Below are positions 47,680 to 59,300 of a stretch of DNA of 64,000 nt, piece after piece (position 1 is the stretch's first letter; every line of letters starts with the position of its first letter). Source of the DNA: Acanthococcus lagerstroemiae (taxonomy: Eukaryota; Arthropoda; Insecta; Hemiptera; Eriococcidae). The stretch is taken from assembly GCA_031841125.1 (NCBI GenBank), contig CM063106.1:42454806-42518805 (forward strand), written 5' to 3'. Made by a program: the position numbers and the translations under genes. The notes beneath the pieces were generated by a model. The model did no database searches, was not told where the DNA came from, and was given only the letters and a program-made list of their open reading frames with translations.

Positions 47680-49804
47680 CTAAAATCAAAAAAATCGGAT
47701 ACACGTTCACCTTGGGACCTTTAAAACCTAACGAGGAGAGATTAAAAATAAGGGAAGCATGAAATCCACTAGCGAACGAAGAGGGGTGAGGTTCTCCAAT
47801 TTCTACGGGAATTGCGCTATATTTTATCCGAAAAGAGGACCACGATAAATAAAAATAAAACACTCGTTTAATCGGGTGTAGGGTAAATTAATCGGGCAGT
47901 AAGTCGAACGTACGGAAAATCGAATACGTGGTAAATTCACCTCATTTGTAACTGATTCTTCTTTTTCCTCCAGACAGGTCAAGTCACACTTAATACGATT
48001 TGTACTATTTTATTTGAAACAACAACTGTATAATGACGATTGCCGATCTGTGCATTTGAAACTTTACGAAGTCCAAAAGACAAGGTACGAGTATAAGAAT
48101 GTTGTTAAACACACTGTAACTACGAGTATAGGTAAGTACTTTTTTTTTTTTTTAACGTTTAGGTTTTGAATTGTTTGTACTGTCCGTGTTAATAAATGTT
48201 GAAATAAATAAATAAATAAATAGAAATGATATCAGTTATAGTGATAGAACTTGTTTTCCTTTCCAGGTCCTCTTTATTCTCCTTTCAATAGTAATTTTGC
48301 TTTCATGAAAAAAAGAAAAAATTGAGAAAATTTCGTACAAAACAGCTTAAGTCCGATATTTTATATTTTTAGTTCCAAAATGTCTCGTTGGTCAATACGA
48401 CGATAGGAATTTCAATGTTGCCATCGGATTTGGCATGGAAAGTAACATCCGCATACCTAATGTTTTCAAAGCTAATACAGTTCTGTTTGGCATAAAACTT
48501 TTTTTAGTTTCCTGGAAATTTTTTTAACTTGACCTACTTAACATAAAAAATATGCGTGAAGTGTTGGGAGACTCCCGACAGAAGCGAAGCTTCTTTCGCA
48601 CTGTGTGAGTTGCTACATCAGTTGGTAGGTGCGTGTACTGAGTGTTATCTGGCAGAAAACTGTTAACGGAGGTGTGCATGGGAGGCAGTCTGGTTTCACA
48701 TAAGCGCTCTCTTTTTCGCACTCTATCTCACGAAAAGTGGGTAGAGCGTTACTACGTCACTTCCGTTGCACGTTTTCACGTTCGCGTTCGTTTCACCTTT
48801 TCTACGTTAACTACCCCATTCTAAGCCTGCGTAAAGAAGCTCCGCTTCAAAACAAAATCAAACAAAAAAATAAGAGTATCAACTAGGACTGAAAATAGTG
48901 AACAAATTTTTTGTAAACTGTGACAGGGAAGTGAGGCAGATTAACTCTTTCTCGGGAGAAGGCAATGGCCTTATTAACCCTTTCTCTTTCTTCCGCAGTG
49001 GAAGGGCAGTGGTCTTACTAACCCTTCCTCCTTCTTATTCGGTACGAGAGCAATGGTCTTATTAACGATTTCCTCTTTCTTCCGTGGCCATAATCTAATT
49101 AGCCATTCGGATTTAACGATTAAATTTTCATATTTGATAGAAAAGAGTTATAAAATTGTCTCGACTTGAAACATCAAACTGAGTACCGAAACGGTGATTT
49201 TGGGTTCCTAATTTTTAGTCTCCCATCCTAAGTATGCAGATATAGTATACAGTAGTGTCTGTGAGGGGAGAGAGTCAACTCTCACTTCCTCCTTTCTCCG
49301 AAACAAGAAAACAAATTTTTTATCAATTTTCCATACGAAAGCTTCTTTTTGGAGCGAGAAGCAGAGGGATTAGGGAGGGGGCGTCTAAAAATTATCTCGA
49401 GTCAAAAACCATTTAGATTGCGGTATTTTCCGGTAATGCTAAATAGTTTTACTCCTTCCTTATTCCCATGCAGATATAGTACCGTGAATTCACCGCTTTT
49501 AATTTGCCCCCCGATTGATTTGACGAAAACAAGCCTACCTAGTTGAACTAACTTAAATGAGGCCTTGCTCACGAATTCTTGAGTTCAGTAGAGGGAAAAT
49601 GGTGAAGCTGTGCACCCTCCGAGCTTAGCGTGCGAATAATGACATGTAGGAATGTTATTCGCATTCTTCACATTAGAATAAGAAGAACTATAGGCTAACT
49701 AACTAACGTTATTACGAATAGGTAGAATATCGGATGTAAGTACACGACGACGATGATGATAATACGATGAAATGGGTGAGCCCATAATAAAAACACACAC
49801 TTAC
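47680..49804. other. Intron sequence, no gene
   Basis: 48138-48230 runs from a T-run to gaaataaataaataaataaatag, similar to the LINE-tail-like 30640-30770. 48950-49080 repeats attaaccctttctctttcttccg three to four times (about 65-base tandem). Otherwise unremarkable. Confidence 0.45.
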
Positions 49805-49998
49805 CTAGGAATAGGATCCGGAGCAAATTTCTCTGCAGTATATTCTTTAGAAAATAATTGCATTCCTATCACAGCGAATATATAAATGATTATCACTAAT
49901 ACGAACGTTAGGTTACCTAAAGCTCCGATAGTTGATATAATTATGCTTAATAATACTTTCATAGTAGTCCACGATTGCGCTAGTTTTAGTACTCGCAA
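49805..49998 (-). CDS. NaCP60E: Channel exon: domain II S4 end, S4-S5 linker, S5
   Basis: 64 codons plus two bases. The acceptor is tgtttcag|TTG and the donor CCTAG|GTAAGT. It begins [10 protein letters not shown], completing S4 with R2 and K5, then the S4-S5 linker ([19 protein letters not shown]) and S5 (about residues 30-49, ending GMQLF). The tail [14 protein letters not shown] begins the extracellular stretch before the pore. It ends in phase 2 (AG), and the first G of the next exon makes the codon AGG (R) in the family motif PRWNF. Confidence 0.95.
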
Positions 49999-50672
49999 CT
50001 GAAACACAAATACCGGAATCATCATTAATGTCGTGAGAAGAAGAAGTCCTCTTCTTCAGAAAAACGAATAATGACATGTGAGGTACGAGTATTTGTGAGA
50101 TACCATTACCAGTAGGATGCAAGCGATGCGATGCCGGTGTAAGGTGTATGTCGTCTGTCTACTGCTCGAATTTCGTCCTATCAAGTAATCGCTGACTCGA
50201 CTGTCAATGTCGAGTCGTCAACTAGGTGATCGGCAGGAATCCGATAGTCAATCGTATTTCATTTCATAGGTTACCCTGACAGACTGTCATATACACAATT
50301 TCAATCAAGTGACTGAGTACTCTAGTGGTTTAACTTACCAGGGTGATTCTCAAATTTGGGGAACGATTTATGTCCTAATTGAATATCTTCAGAACGGTAA
50401 CACGATTTTGTTTTCTTCAAATTTAGTATGTTACTATAGTACTCATGTAGAAGCACTATATCCATCCATATGTGCAGTTGAAAATTACTGCATATTTGAA
50501 GGTCATTTTATATGCAGAAACATAAAAATGTCCGGCAACGTGGCTTCTCCCACGAGTAATTTTTCACTCAATAGTCTGGCACGCGCGCTCACCTAATGAA
50601 CAGAAGAGTTGAAATGATCGGTCATAATATAAGACATTCAGTGATATTAATACTGCTAGCTGGTCGAGTAGG

Positions 50673-50875
50673 AGTCTAGTTGGCCGAGTGGATAGCACGC
50701 TGGTCTCGGAATCCGGAGGTCCCGGGTTTGAGCCCACGTAGCTACTCGCTACATTTCGACCTAGGCCGGTTTTTTGGCAAAAAGAGACAAGGGCTAAGAC
50801 AGCCCTAGTCTCTGAGGCAATGCCCGAAAAGGCGGATTCCAGGACTCGGGTTGAAAGCAAAAAATGAAAAAGAGA
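50673..50875 (+). mobile_element. tRNA-derived SINE-like unit
   Basis: TGGCCGAGTGG (50681-50691) fits the RNA polymerase III A box and GGTTTGAGCCC (50725-50735) is one base off the B box consensus; spacing is tRNA-like. The following sequence (cgctacatttcgacc...) is not tRNA and runs to an A-rich tail gcaaaaaatgaaaaagag. Directly followed at 50868 by the repeat shared with 27064-27200. A functional tRNA is unlikely because acceptor and anticodon arms do not pair well. Confidence 0.6.
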
Positions 50876-52133
50876 AGGTATGGTTCGAGGAAATGACTGG
50901 AAAGTAAAGCAACAAATGAGCTATGAAGAGCAGATAATGAAAATTATAAAGTGTGAATCCTTGTCAGAAATTAAAATATTACTATCGGCGAGAAAAAAGT
51001 GAAGAAATGCAACCTACTAATTGAGTGACTAAGGACTTGAGAAGTGACTCATACTGAAACAGGATTGTGATTTTGTTTTCTTTAGTAGATGAAGGTAACG
51101 AATGTATCAAGTTCATTTCCAAAATTATTGCTATAAAATCTTCAACTTGCTCTTTTAAAAAATTAGTTTTTAAAAAAGTACAACTTGAGAGTGATATGTG
51201 ATCTTCTTTTTCTTTAATTTAAGATTTACTTCGTAATTTGATTTTATCCTCGTAGCCACTAACTGAAATTTGATTTTTCAAGTTTCAATTTTTGTGATAT
51301 TACTAAGGCGTGGATTTTAATTAAAATGCAATTTTTTTTTGTCATGTCTTATACGATATGTCAATGGCACATATTTTAGCGTATTTTGTATACAATCCGT
51401 TATTCTGTAGGTTTTGATCTTTTCTAATGCATATTCATGACAGATTTATTCATTTTCTTTCGTTTTAGCCCATATTTCTGAGTTGTTCTGATTCTCATGT
51501 TCTTGAATTTCAAGAAAATCCAAGAATTTTTTTGCAATAAAAAGGCAACCGTGTCGTTCACGTGTTACGATTTAATTTGATAACAGAAATTTTCATTGTT
51601 AATATTTACGCACCTATTCACGACCATAGAAAAAGTAAAAATTTAATCTGAAATTATCTATTAATAAACCTTTTAAAGTCCAGCAAAAAGATACCATATG
51701 TAAGTTCGCAGTTGAATTAAAGAAACAGATTTTAATTTGACGAAACTTTATTAGCAAAAACGAATTAAAATTGCTTGCACGAAATTTTAGTTTCTTAACT
51801 GTAAGAGTGACAGGCGCTGCAAACGGTGACGTCGACTCCTCAATTAATCCAGCCTTAAAAAGAGCAGTGACCTAATTTTCTATTTCTTTCTGATCTACTA
51901 TATTACACCTATAAGACTTTCTATAGACATACTTATGTTCGCTAAGTTTCACCGCAGCTTCAAGAGACGTGACCCTACCAACATCAAACTTGTCCTTAGC
52001 AAAAGCAAAATTAAACCTACGTATGACATCGGCTACTTGACGTTGTTTTTTGGCACCCAGATGACTTAAGTTTGCCACAAATTCAATAGAATTAATACGA
52101 GCAACATTACAATTTCTTTTTACTTTAATTTTT

Positions 52134-52480
52134 CTAATCTTCTGAGAAATTACCAAGTTTTCGTCCTCGCATAATCTGAATGCAAGAAATCAAGTCCGAA
52201 CCTATAATAAGTTCATGATTGTTATCCGGACTATCCAGAATAAGAACATAAACAAATTTTTCCATATTAAAAATTTTTAGTTGAACTTGAGCAATTCCCA
52301 AAATCTTGCCATATCCACTGACTATTTTAAAATTTGCGTTAGTAAGTCGTAAAATTTTAACATTCAATTTTTCCAAAATTTTTGGATGTACAGCCGAAAT
52401 GTTCGAACCACTGTCATAAGTTCCAGAACAATCCAGCTTACCATTTACGTTAATATCGACTTTGATCAATGATGGCACAA
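52134..52480 (-). CDS. gypsy aspartic protease domain
   Basis: About 114 codons in the -1 frame relative to gag. The active-site motif is TYDSGSNISAV and the C-terminal part has ELIIGSDLI, as in retropepsins. No ATG begins the frame, consistent with expression by frameshifting from gag. It continues towards the reverse transcriptase start (51872-52156) in a shifted frame, with SLEAAVKLSEHKYVYRKSYR and later GLIEESTSPFAAPV. Confidence 0.78.
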
Positions 52481-53695
52481 TTAGTTTTTTTGGACATCCT
52501 CCTCAGAAGAAGGAGTGTCAAATTCTAAATTATTGACAGATTTTTGTTGGGATTCCTGTTTGTCCTTGAACCAGCAATTAGATTCTGGGTGGAATCGATT
52601 AGGAAATCCCTTTTTGACGCAAAAAGAACAAGGTTTTACGTTATTAGAATTATTAGAATTATTTGAAGTACTTTTCCTTCCTGAATTTACGTTATTATTA
52701 GAATTGTTTTTATTTTCATTATTAAAACGACGGAAGGAAGAAGGTGAAGATGATTTATCTTTATTTGACTTTACTTTATCACTAGAAAATTTTTCCTCGC
52801 CATCACATTTTTTAAATTTTTCTTTCAAAATTTGTAAAGAAGTAATGTTATTCTTGTTTAATGATTTAATAATACGAGAAGGCACACCATAAACAATTAA
52901 ATCGAGAATAACTGACCTTGAAAATCCACGATTAACTTCGATTAGCAATTTTTCCTTGTTAATTGCATAATCAACATATGAGCCACCAATGTATTTGTAA
53001 CCAATGGCAGAGCAGACAGGACGAAAAGATGAATCACCTTAATTAGACACTAACTCTTGACGCCACAAAAGCCATTCTGCATCCGATGGTAAATTTTCCT
53101 GGGTGACGATGAACCAATTGTTCAGAGACGGATCTAGACACGACTTCAGGACCTCGATTTGACGACGACCTTCCAATTTGAATCTGAGCAACTCCTTCTC
53201 AAACCGATCACACCATGACTCGACGTTTTTGTTTTTCGGATTGAATTTTTCCAGCAAAATATGGCGCAGAATCTCTTTCAAAGATTCTTCTTTTGGACTG
53301 GACAGCTTCTCAAGACACGCTACCATGGAATCCATAGCCGGAGACGAGGACTCAGCATTGGGCAAACGAGACGAAACCTCAACTTCGCCCAAAACATGAT
53401 CTCCAAAAATGAAATTTTCATCTTGATCGACGTAAAGACCATAGACTTTAGGAGGGAGGGTGATGTTTACATTCCGAAAACTGCCTCTAGTCTTTAAGGA
53501 ATTAACCGCAGACTTGAATACAGGAATTTTCACCAGGTCGACATGAGCGGAAAGTAACTGTAACTCAGCGGGGAATCCGAACCAAGACGAAGAATCAAAG
53601 AAACGGACACGACGAACCAGAGTAACATTAGTTTTGTTGTCAGCACTAGCAGCTACCACGATGTGAAATTGCAATTTTTGAATTTCCATAGTCAC
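52481..53695 (-). pseudogene. gypsy gag with one nonsense codon
   Basis: Starts MTMEIQKLQFHIVV and reads 218 codons to a TAA at 53039-53041; the same frame continues through FRPVCSAIGYKYIGGSYVDY to the end at 52481. It includes an asparagine/serine-rich stretch and one zinc knuckle of form CSFC...FH..ESNC near the C-terminus. Gag forms the particle that packages element RNA. The internal stop inactivates this copy. The true stop is preceded by AAAAAAC, a -1 slippery sequence. Confidence 0.78.
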
Positions 53696-54786
53696 AAAAT
53701 TAAAAAGTTTTCGAGGAACACGTCACACAACGAATTAAAGTTCTCGAAACACAAAAGAAAATTTGGTTTGTAAGTTCGCAGTTGAATTAAAGAAATAGAT
53801 TTTAATTTGACGAAACTTTATTAGCAAAAACGAATTAAAATTGCTTGCAAGAAATTTTAGTTCAACAAATTAAATCAAATTTTCAAGTTTACAACGACGA
53901 ACTGAATTATGATGTGCAGAGCACAGAAAACGAGAATGAAAATTGTGTTGTACATACAAGATGCGAAAAACGAATGACCGAGTAGAACAAGAATAGGTTC
54001 GACGAGAGACAGTTTGATTCAAAATCGTGTATACAAAATTAATAAGCCAAACAGCAGAAAGAGAAGGAGTTCGAAACAGATAAGAGAAACAGGTTGAGAA
54101 GTGAAAAATCGACAGGTTATAAGCGTGAACAAGTCATTTAAAAATAAGAGGATGACCGAAGTAATTTTACACATATTATTGCTTTTTTAAAGAGCATATT
54201 ATTATTCCATATTTTTGAATTTTAGCACCTATTTCCAGCATATTTTGGAAAAATAAACGCATATTTTACAGTTTTTAGAGCGTATCTAAGAATCCCAGCC
54301 CTAGATATTATTGTAATTCGAAGTTTATGTATGTAGTAGGCAGATTATAACCATTAAAATACATGTTTCTTTATCTCTACTCATTTATTGCGTTTAACTT
54401 TTTGTTGCTCGGAGGAAGAGAGAGAAGGACGGGTTCTTTAATTCGAGAATGGGATGGTGTGAGGGGTTTAGTTATGGCACTAAACTGGATTTTTCAAGTC
54501 AAGTTTTCAAAATGTGTCTTGAAGTGGACGTTTGTCTTTTACGTAGACAACAAAAATTTTTTAATTCCTTATAGAACTAACGAGTGGCTACATCAATGGG
54601 CCACGTATACATTGAGTGTCTAGGGCAACTCCTCAAAGCATTTCAGTGAAAAATTCTGAAAATTTAACAAAAACTGTTGACAGTTTTGTGATGTTCAATC
54701 GTTTTCCAAATTTGAGAATCACCCTGTATCATTATGTGGGTCTATTTGCCATATTTGACCGAACAGCTGAAGACTACGCGACATTC

Positions 54787-55576
54787 TGTCGTGAGGCAAA
54801 ATTCACCTTCTGCAAGTTCCGAAGGCTCATTTCTCTCACGCCATCTGTCTGGCGTCTTTCATCCATCAATCAGACCATCCTCAAAGAATTATTTTGAATA
54901 GACAATTCAGCACCCGTACCGAGAACCTGATTCCAGGAAATAATTACGCACGCACCAATTAACCGACTATTCTTTCGACGCCGTTGACGCGCCCGCATAT
55001 TCGGCAGATTCCACTTTACACGTGCTCTTCCCAAAGTCTTAGAATTCGCATACGGCCAAGTAACAATAAAGTAGCTCGTCGACTATTATGAACTTTGCTC
55101 TCTCTCAATCCACGCGATTGGCTATAACTCCACCTCGGAGAAATCCCTTTTCCTGAATGGGACGAACCCGAAGGCTTTATAAACTCACTGCATGGTTCGA
55201 AATGTCGGTCTTGCTTCCGGCTTGTTCTCTCCAAAAAGTTAGGTGGAGACCGTCGTCACGTCTCCCGCATTCTGATCTGGGACTTAGGAAAAACAACGTA
55301 TAACTAAACTTACGAGTATGTCGTTCCATACGCTCTAAAAGCCTAACAGCAACCGTTGTAATCGTTCATTAACGTGAAGTTGAAGTATTGTTGAAAGTGT
55401 TTAATAAATATATTCAACCTATTTTTGACTTGGCCAAGTCATTTGTCGAGCCGAGTATCTCTAATCAGGGGCTTGTTCTGATCCGCGCCCTGGGCTTACA
55501 CTGTGAACCCGCTGTTCATCATCGATCAACGGTAGCGACTCTCGAATAGTCCAAGAGGCCATCCGACCTCACGACA
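54787..55576. mobile_element. Solo LTR (790 bp) in repeat X
   Basis: Starts TGTCGTGAGG and ends CCTCACGACA, a perfect 10-base inverted terminus of TG...CA type. It contains a TATA-like ctttataaac at about 55173 and aataaa at 55404, suggesting plus orientation. It interrupts repeat X (compare 33500-33560). No internal retroviral sequence, so the internal part was lost by LTR recombination. A perfect target duplication is not evident. Confidence 0.78.
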
Positions 55577-56499
55577 CGTTTCCGCGTTATCTCGACGAAT
55601 TTTGAGAGTTGGCAGGTAATTAGCTGTTTTCTAACTTGGCCCCTTTCCTACTTTGGTATGAATATGTCTTATCGCTGGCTCTTTACAAAAAGAGGAGTAG
55701 AAGAGGAAGGAAGGCAAAATAAGAACTTTACCGCATTCTTTTCCCTTGGAGATGGAGGAGAAACAAGTTGAACCACTTTTCCATCCAAATCAAATATTAT
55801 AAACAATTGAGGGAGTTTTCTTCCTTTTCCTCAATATCCTTTAATCCTTGATGCAATTAGCTATTTACCTAATAAGAATATATTCAGACCTCGCGAATAG
55901 CAAGACTGCCGGTGCAGTAGACTGGGGGGGGGTACCTAATAAGAATCGATGGACTTCGATAACCGGGGCTCAGCTTGAAAGCGTTGATAACGCTCCAATC
56001 CCCATTAGCTTTTCAAACGAGCTGAAACAGCGTCATGACAGATTTACGGCGTTTTGAGTATGCAATTTTATTAACATCTCGGGGTAGTTCGGATATTTGT
56101 GGAATATTCACGGCGTTGCCGTGATGCAATTATATTAACACTTCAGCCATACTGTTGCGGCGTTTGAATTCGAAGAGAGAGAAGAGGGGTTTCTCTAATT
56201 TGAGGAACAGATTGTGCGAGGGCTTTGGTTACAGCGCTAAACTGAATTTTTCAAGTCCATTTTTCAAAATATGTCTTTAGCGTGGACGTATGTTTTTCAC
56301 GTGAATAACAAAAATCTCAAAGTTCTTCATACAACAAACTAGTGGTGGCATCAAAGGGCCATGCAAATCATGATTGTCTACGGCACTCTCTTAAAACATT
56401 CCAGTGAAAAAATTTATTCTGAAAATTTAACAAAAAATGTTTACAACTTTGTGATTTGAAGTCGTTCCCCAAATTTGAGAATCACCCACCAGGTCACTT

Positions 56500-59129
56500 G
56501 ATAATGAAGGTCCTGATGGCTGTCTGTAATATAACCAACGATTTATCGCGGCTTATCAGTTCGAGAGCACGATATAAATTAAATATATTCCTGCGCCTTT
56601 ATCACGTGACAATTTTGCATCCTTATTGTTAATATTGTAATTCCAGAGTGACACCAGGCTGGCCAGACATACTCTCTTCAAGAGTATTGTATTATCTTTT
56701 AAAACAATGGAAGAAAGAGTACTCTCTCTTTTCCTCTAAAACTTCATCTTATACTCCTTTGATCGCCTTATAGAGACAAACGACGTATTAAAAACATTTC
56801 TTGTAATTGTTAAAAATATTCTAATAATATACCTACAATCAAATTACTTGTATCCGATGTGAGATACCTTTCTGCAATGCAACTCATTTTTAGTTAAAAA
56901 CCAAAACGTACATATTGCCAATTGGTAACATTGATGTCACTGGAAGTGCTGAAGAGTTATCTGTAAGAAGGGCCTCTACTCAATGTATTTGCGGCTTTTA
57001 CGGGGCTCGACCGGGAAGAGTTTACTTGGGGCTGCAGTAAAGGCATACAAAATTAAGAAGAAATAGACGAGTGTGTATTAACGATAGACAAATACAAATA
57101 CAAAGAGCTAAGACAACATATACATATGTGTAATATTCACTCGTACTTTCCTTATCTCCATAACGTTATTCTCGCTCATATCTTTTCTTGTCTTATTCGT
57201 TTACTCGCCCTCTCTACCTTCGAGTAGTTAATTCATATACAAGATTAATCTTGATCACTCCTGATTACCGTCTCTCTCGATATTATTCCTTTCTCCTAGC
57301 CACTTCAGTTTTTACGTGTCTCGCGAGCATACCTTTGCTATTCCTCTCTCGCTATTTTCACTCTACTTTATTTCGGCTTTTGCCTTTTCTTTTCGTTCTG
57401 CGAAACGACTTAGTTTAAGAATTAATTTGTCAATAAAATTCATTCTTCTAAATCGTTTCGCTTCGCTGATCTTCACGTGTAGGAGGATATTACATATGTA
57501 CCTATACTGTAACGTGGTTGTATGCGAACTCTCTTCAACTCATAAAACTATCGGTCCAGCCTGGCCATCGAAGGAAGAAAAGGACAACGAAAGGAAAGTA
57601 CCACGAAGAAGGAGAAGAATATGGTATTGAAAGAGTCACGCACGAGACGTCAACATAGAAATGCAGGAAACAAAGATGTTTTTGTGAGACGTTCGCCTCA
57701 TGCCACACAGTAACTGACCAGGCAAGACGATTTAACGATAGGTATATACAAAAATGTAAATTCGCGAGCGGAGGGTCGCCGCATATTTCTTATTGTACCC
57801 CATATCTACGTTACTGCCCTAACCCTCTTCATTTTGATACACTCTTTTCTTTCTAAAAAAATCTGGTCAGCCGGGAAAATGAGTAGGTGAGTGCGTTTCT
57901 CGATACCAATCGTAAATATAAGAATCGTCTATAGCTACAGATTTGTGCACGTTCGTGCTTTGTTAATACTTATTCGAGCGAGCTTGAGCGATCTTCGAGC
58001 TAGAGAAAGGGAAAAAAGGAAACAAAAGAAAAAAGAGCATTTGTACTATAAAATGTTTCTATTTTTACTTGAAAAAATTTATTCAAACAATGCGACCGAG
58101 GCATACTTGAAAAAGTAGGTAGTAGGTACTTGTCGAGCCAAGTTCCTGTATTATATAACGTATGGCGTGAGTCATAAGGCAGAGAAAAATACTTCGAACG
58201 ACCGGATCTTTCTTTATTCTTTCCTCGTTTTTATTTATTGTATTTTTCCGAATACAAGACGCACTTTTTTGCCGCTTCTTTCAACTCCATAACTGGGGTG
58301 TAAGTAGCATTCGAGTGCGCCTGGCATGTGTGACGCAGTCAAAATAGGGTAAATGACCGGAATCAGCTGTCCTTCCTGGTGGAATAACATTGCAACTTTA
58401 ACCTTTGTATATTTTGGCAAGTCATTTGAAGACTTTGTACGATGTGAAAATTGGCCCGTTTTCTAGAATCCACCGTTAAAAAGTGCCGGGAAAATTAGAA
58501 AAGCAACAGCATCCAAAATTGCTGATCGTGTTTTTCCGTTCGTTTAGTCACTAATTTTGCTGCAATAGCTGAGAGTATTGTTTACAGTAGCGCCTCGAAG
58601 CATATGTACAGGAAATGACATCACAATTACCATGTTCATATCAAGGTGTTAACTTTGATGCGGTGAATTTTAAGAAAATCATAGCACCTGATTTATTCGA
58701 TCTTTCAAAGAACTCAAAACGGGCACTTGTTTCTGACGACGCCGACGTCGTCTTTCAGTTTACACAGCCTTTTCAATTTTGAGGACCTACTTTACGCGCA
58801 TACTGGTAAGTTTGTAGCTAAGTACTGGTACACACTATGCAGCAATTAAATATCATTTATACCGGACGACATCGCATCGCTTAGCAGTATTTAGCAATGG
58901 CCTACAGCAGTGGACCCACTTTGTAGCTGAAGCAGCCACAAAGTGGATAGAAGAACACGATGTCGAAAGTATGAAGGTGCGGTAGCCTGAAGCCGCTGCT
59001 GATAACCGATAATAACTGATAATAAGAAACGCTCTCAACAAAGCAAAGGTGCAACGGCACCACATACGAGTACTATAAAATAATATTATGCGAGTATATA
59101 CGAGATATTATGTTTTGAACATTACCAAC
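56500..59129. other. Intron sequence, no gene
   Basis: 56500-57180 has no recognisable feature. 57180-57640 contains overlapping frames without homology and polypyrimidine tracts. 58853-59065 shows a short inverted pair (cagcagtggaccca..tttgtagctg). Nothing coding supported before the exon at 59130. Confidence 0.45.
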
Positions 59130-59300
59130 CAGTCTGAGACTACGAAGCACCGAGAGTCCATCAATCATTTCGAAAGAGAGATCTAGCAAACTGGCAGAAA
59201 CAATGATGAGATCGAAAATGTTCCAGCCACAGCTAAAAAAATGGGTACTCAGCGCCATCACCTTCATCGTGCACTCTAACGTAAATATTAGAGTGAAAAC
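59130..59300 (-). CDS. NaCP60E: Channel exon: domain II S2, S3 and start of S4
   Basis: 57 codons, phase 0 at both ends. The acceptor follows a pyrimidine tract ending ttgcag; the donor is CTG|GTTGGT. Residues 1-18 (VFTLIFTLECTMKVMALS) form S2, GWNIFDLIIVSASLLDL (25-41) is S3, and GLSVLRSLRL (48-57) opens the S4 voltage sensor with R53 and R56. S4 continues without interruption in the next exon, so the join falls inside the sensor helix. The preceding exon, which should carry domain II S1, was not found between 59301 and 64000 and probably lies upstream. Confidence 0.93.

Larger units (their letters stand above)
51699..54171 (-). mobile_element. Ty3/gypsy retrotransposon with deleted pol
   Basis: The full LTR at 53769-54171 (TG...CA, 403 bases) is the 5' LTR on the minus strand. 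At the other end only the last 95 bases of the 3' LTR remain (51699-51793), directly joined to the start of reverse transcriptase. The 4-base duplication CATA flanks both ends (51695-51698, 54172-54175). Order on the minus strand: LTR, gag, protease, first part of reverse transcriptase. RNase H, integrase and most of the 3' LTR are deleted. Confidence 0.88.
51434..56160 (+). repeat. Dispersed repeat X, copy 3, split by two retroelements
   Basis: Segments 51434-51694, 54176-54786 and 55577-56160 join into a copy collinear with 32744-34190. The gaps are exactly a gypsy element (51699-54171) and a solo LTR (54787-55576), which supports both sets of borders. 56170-56490 restarts at gggtttctctaatttgagg, an internal point of X, so X units can occur in tandem. 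Confidence 0.8.
169..59300 (-). other. NaCP60E: Gene span: DSC1/BSC1-type voltage-gated cation (sodium) channel, partial
   Basis: Ten minus-strand exons (59130-59300, 49805-49998, 47574-47679, 43313-43438, 18906-19123, 17019-17230, 11454-11705, 4817-5075, 409-724, 169-285) splice with GT/AG borders and matching phases into 657 uninterrupted codons. The product is a pore-forming plasma-membrane channel subunit; this part covers domain II S2-S6, the II-III cytoplasmic linker and domain III S1-S4. The family is certain from the S4 arginine ladders, the CGEW pore motif and S6. Assignment to DSC1 rather than the para sodium channel rests on remembered family wording such as KSKKEEVG after S6, WIEPLWDC in the pore and LRSLRTLRALRPLR in domain III S4. 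The diagnostic domain III filter residue is outside the window. Start, stop, domain I and domain IV are not present. Introns range from 123 bases to 24 kb. Confidence 0.9.

Noticed and set aside
50673..50750. Possible tRNA gene
   Set aside because: A and B boxes are present but the arms do not fold into a good cloverleaf and non-tRNA sequence with an A-rich tail follows; a SINE head fits better.
52515..52892. Plus-strand 125-codon leucine/glutamate-rich frame
   Set aside because: Antisense shadow of the asparagine/serine-rich part of gypsy gag.
169..59300. Identity as the para (Nav1) sodium channel
   Set aside because: S1-S4 of domain III and the pore and post-S6 wording differ from para and match the DSC1 type as I know it; still to be confirmed by phylogeny.
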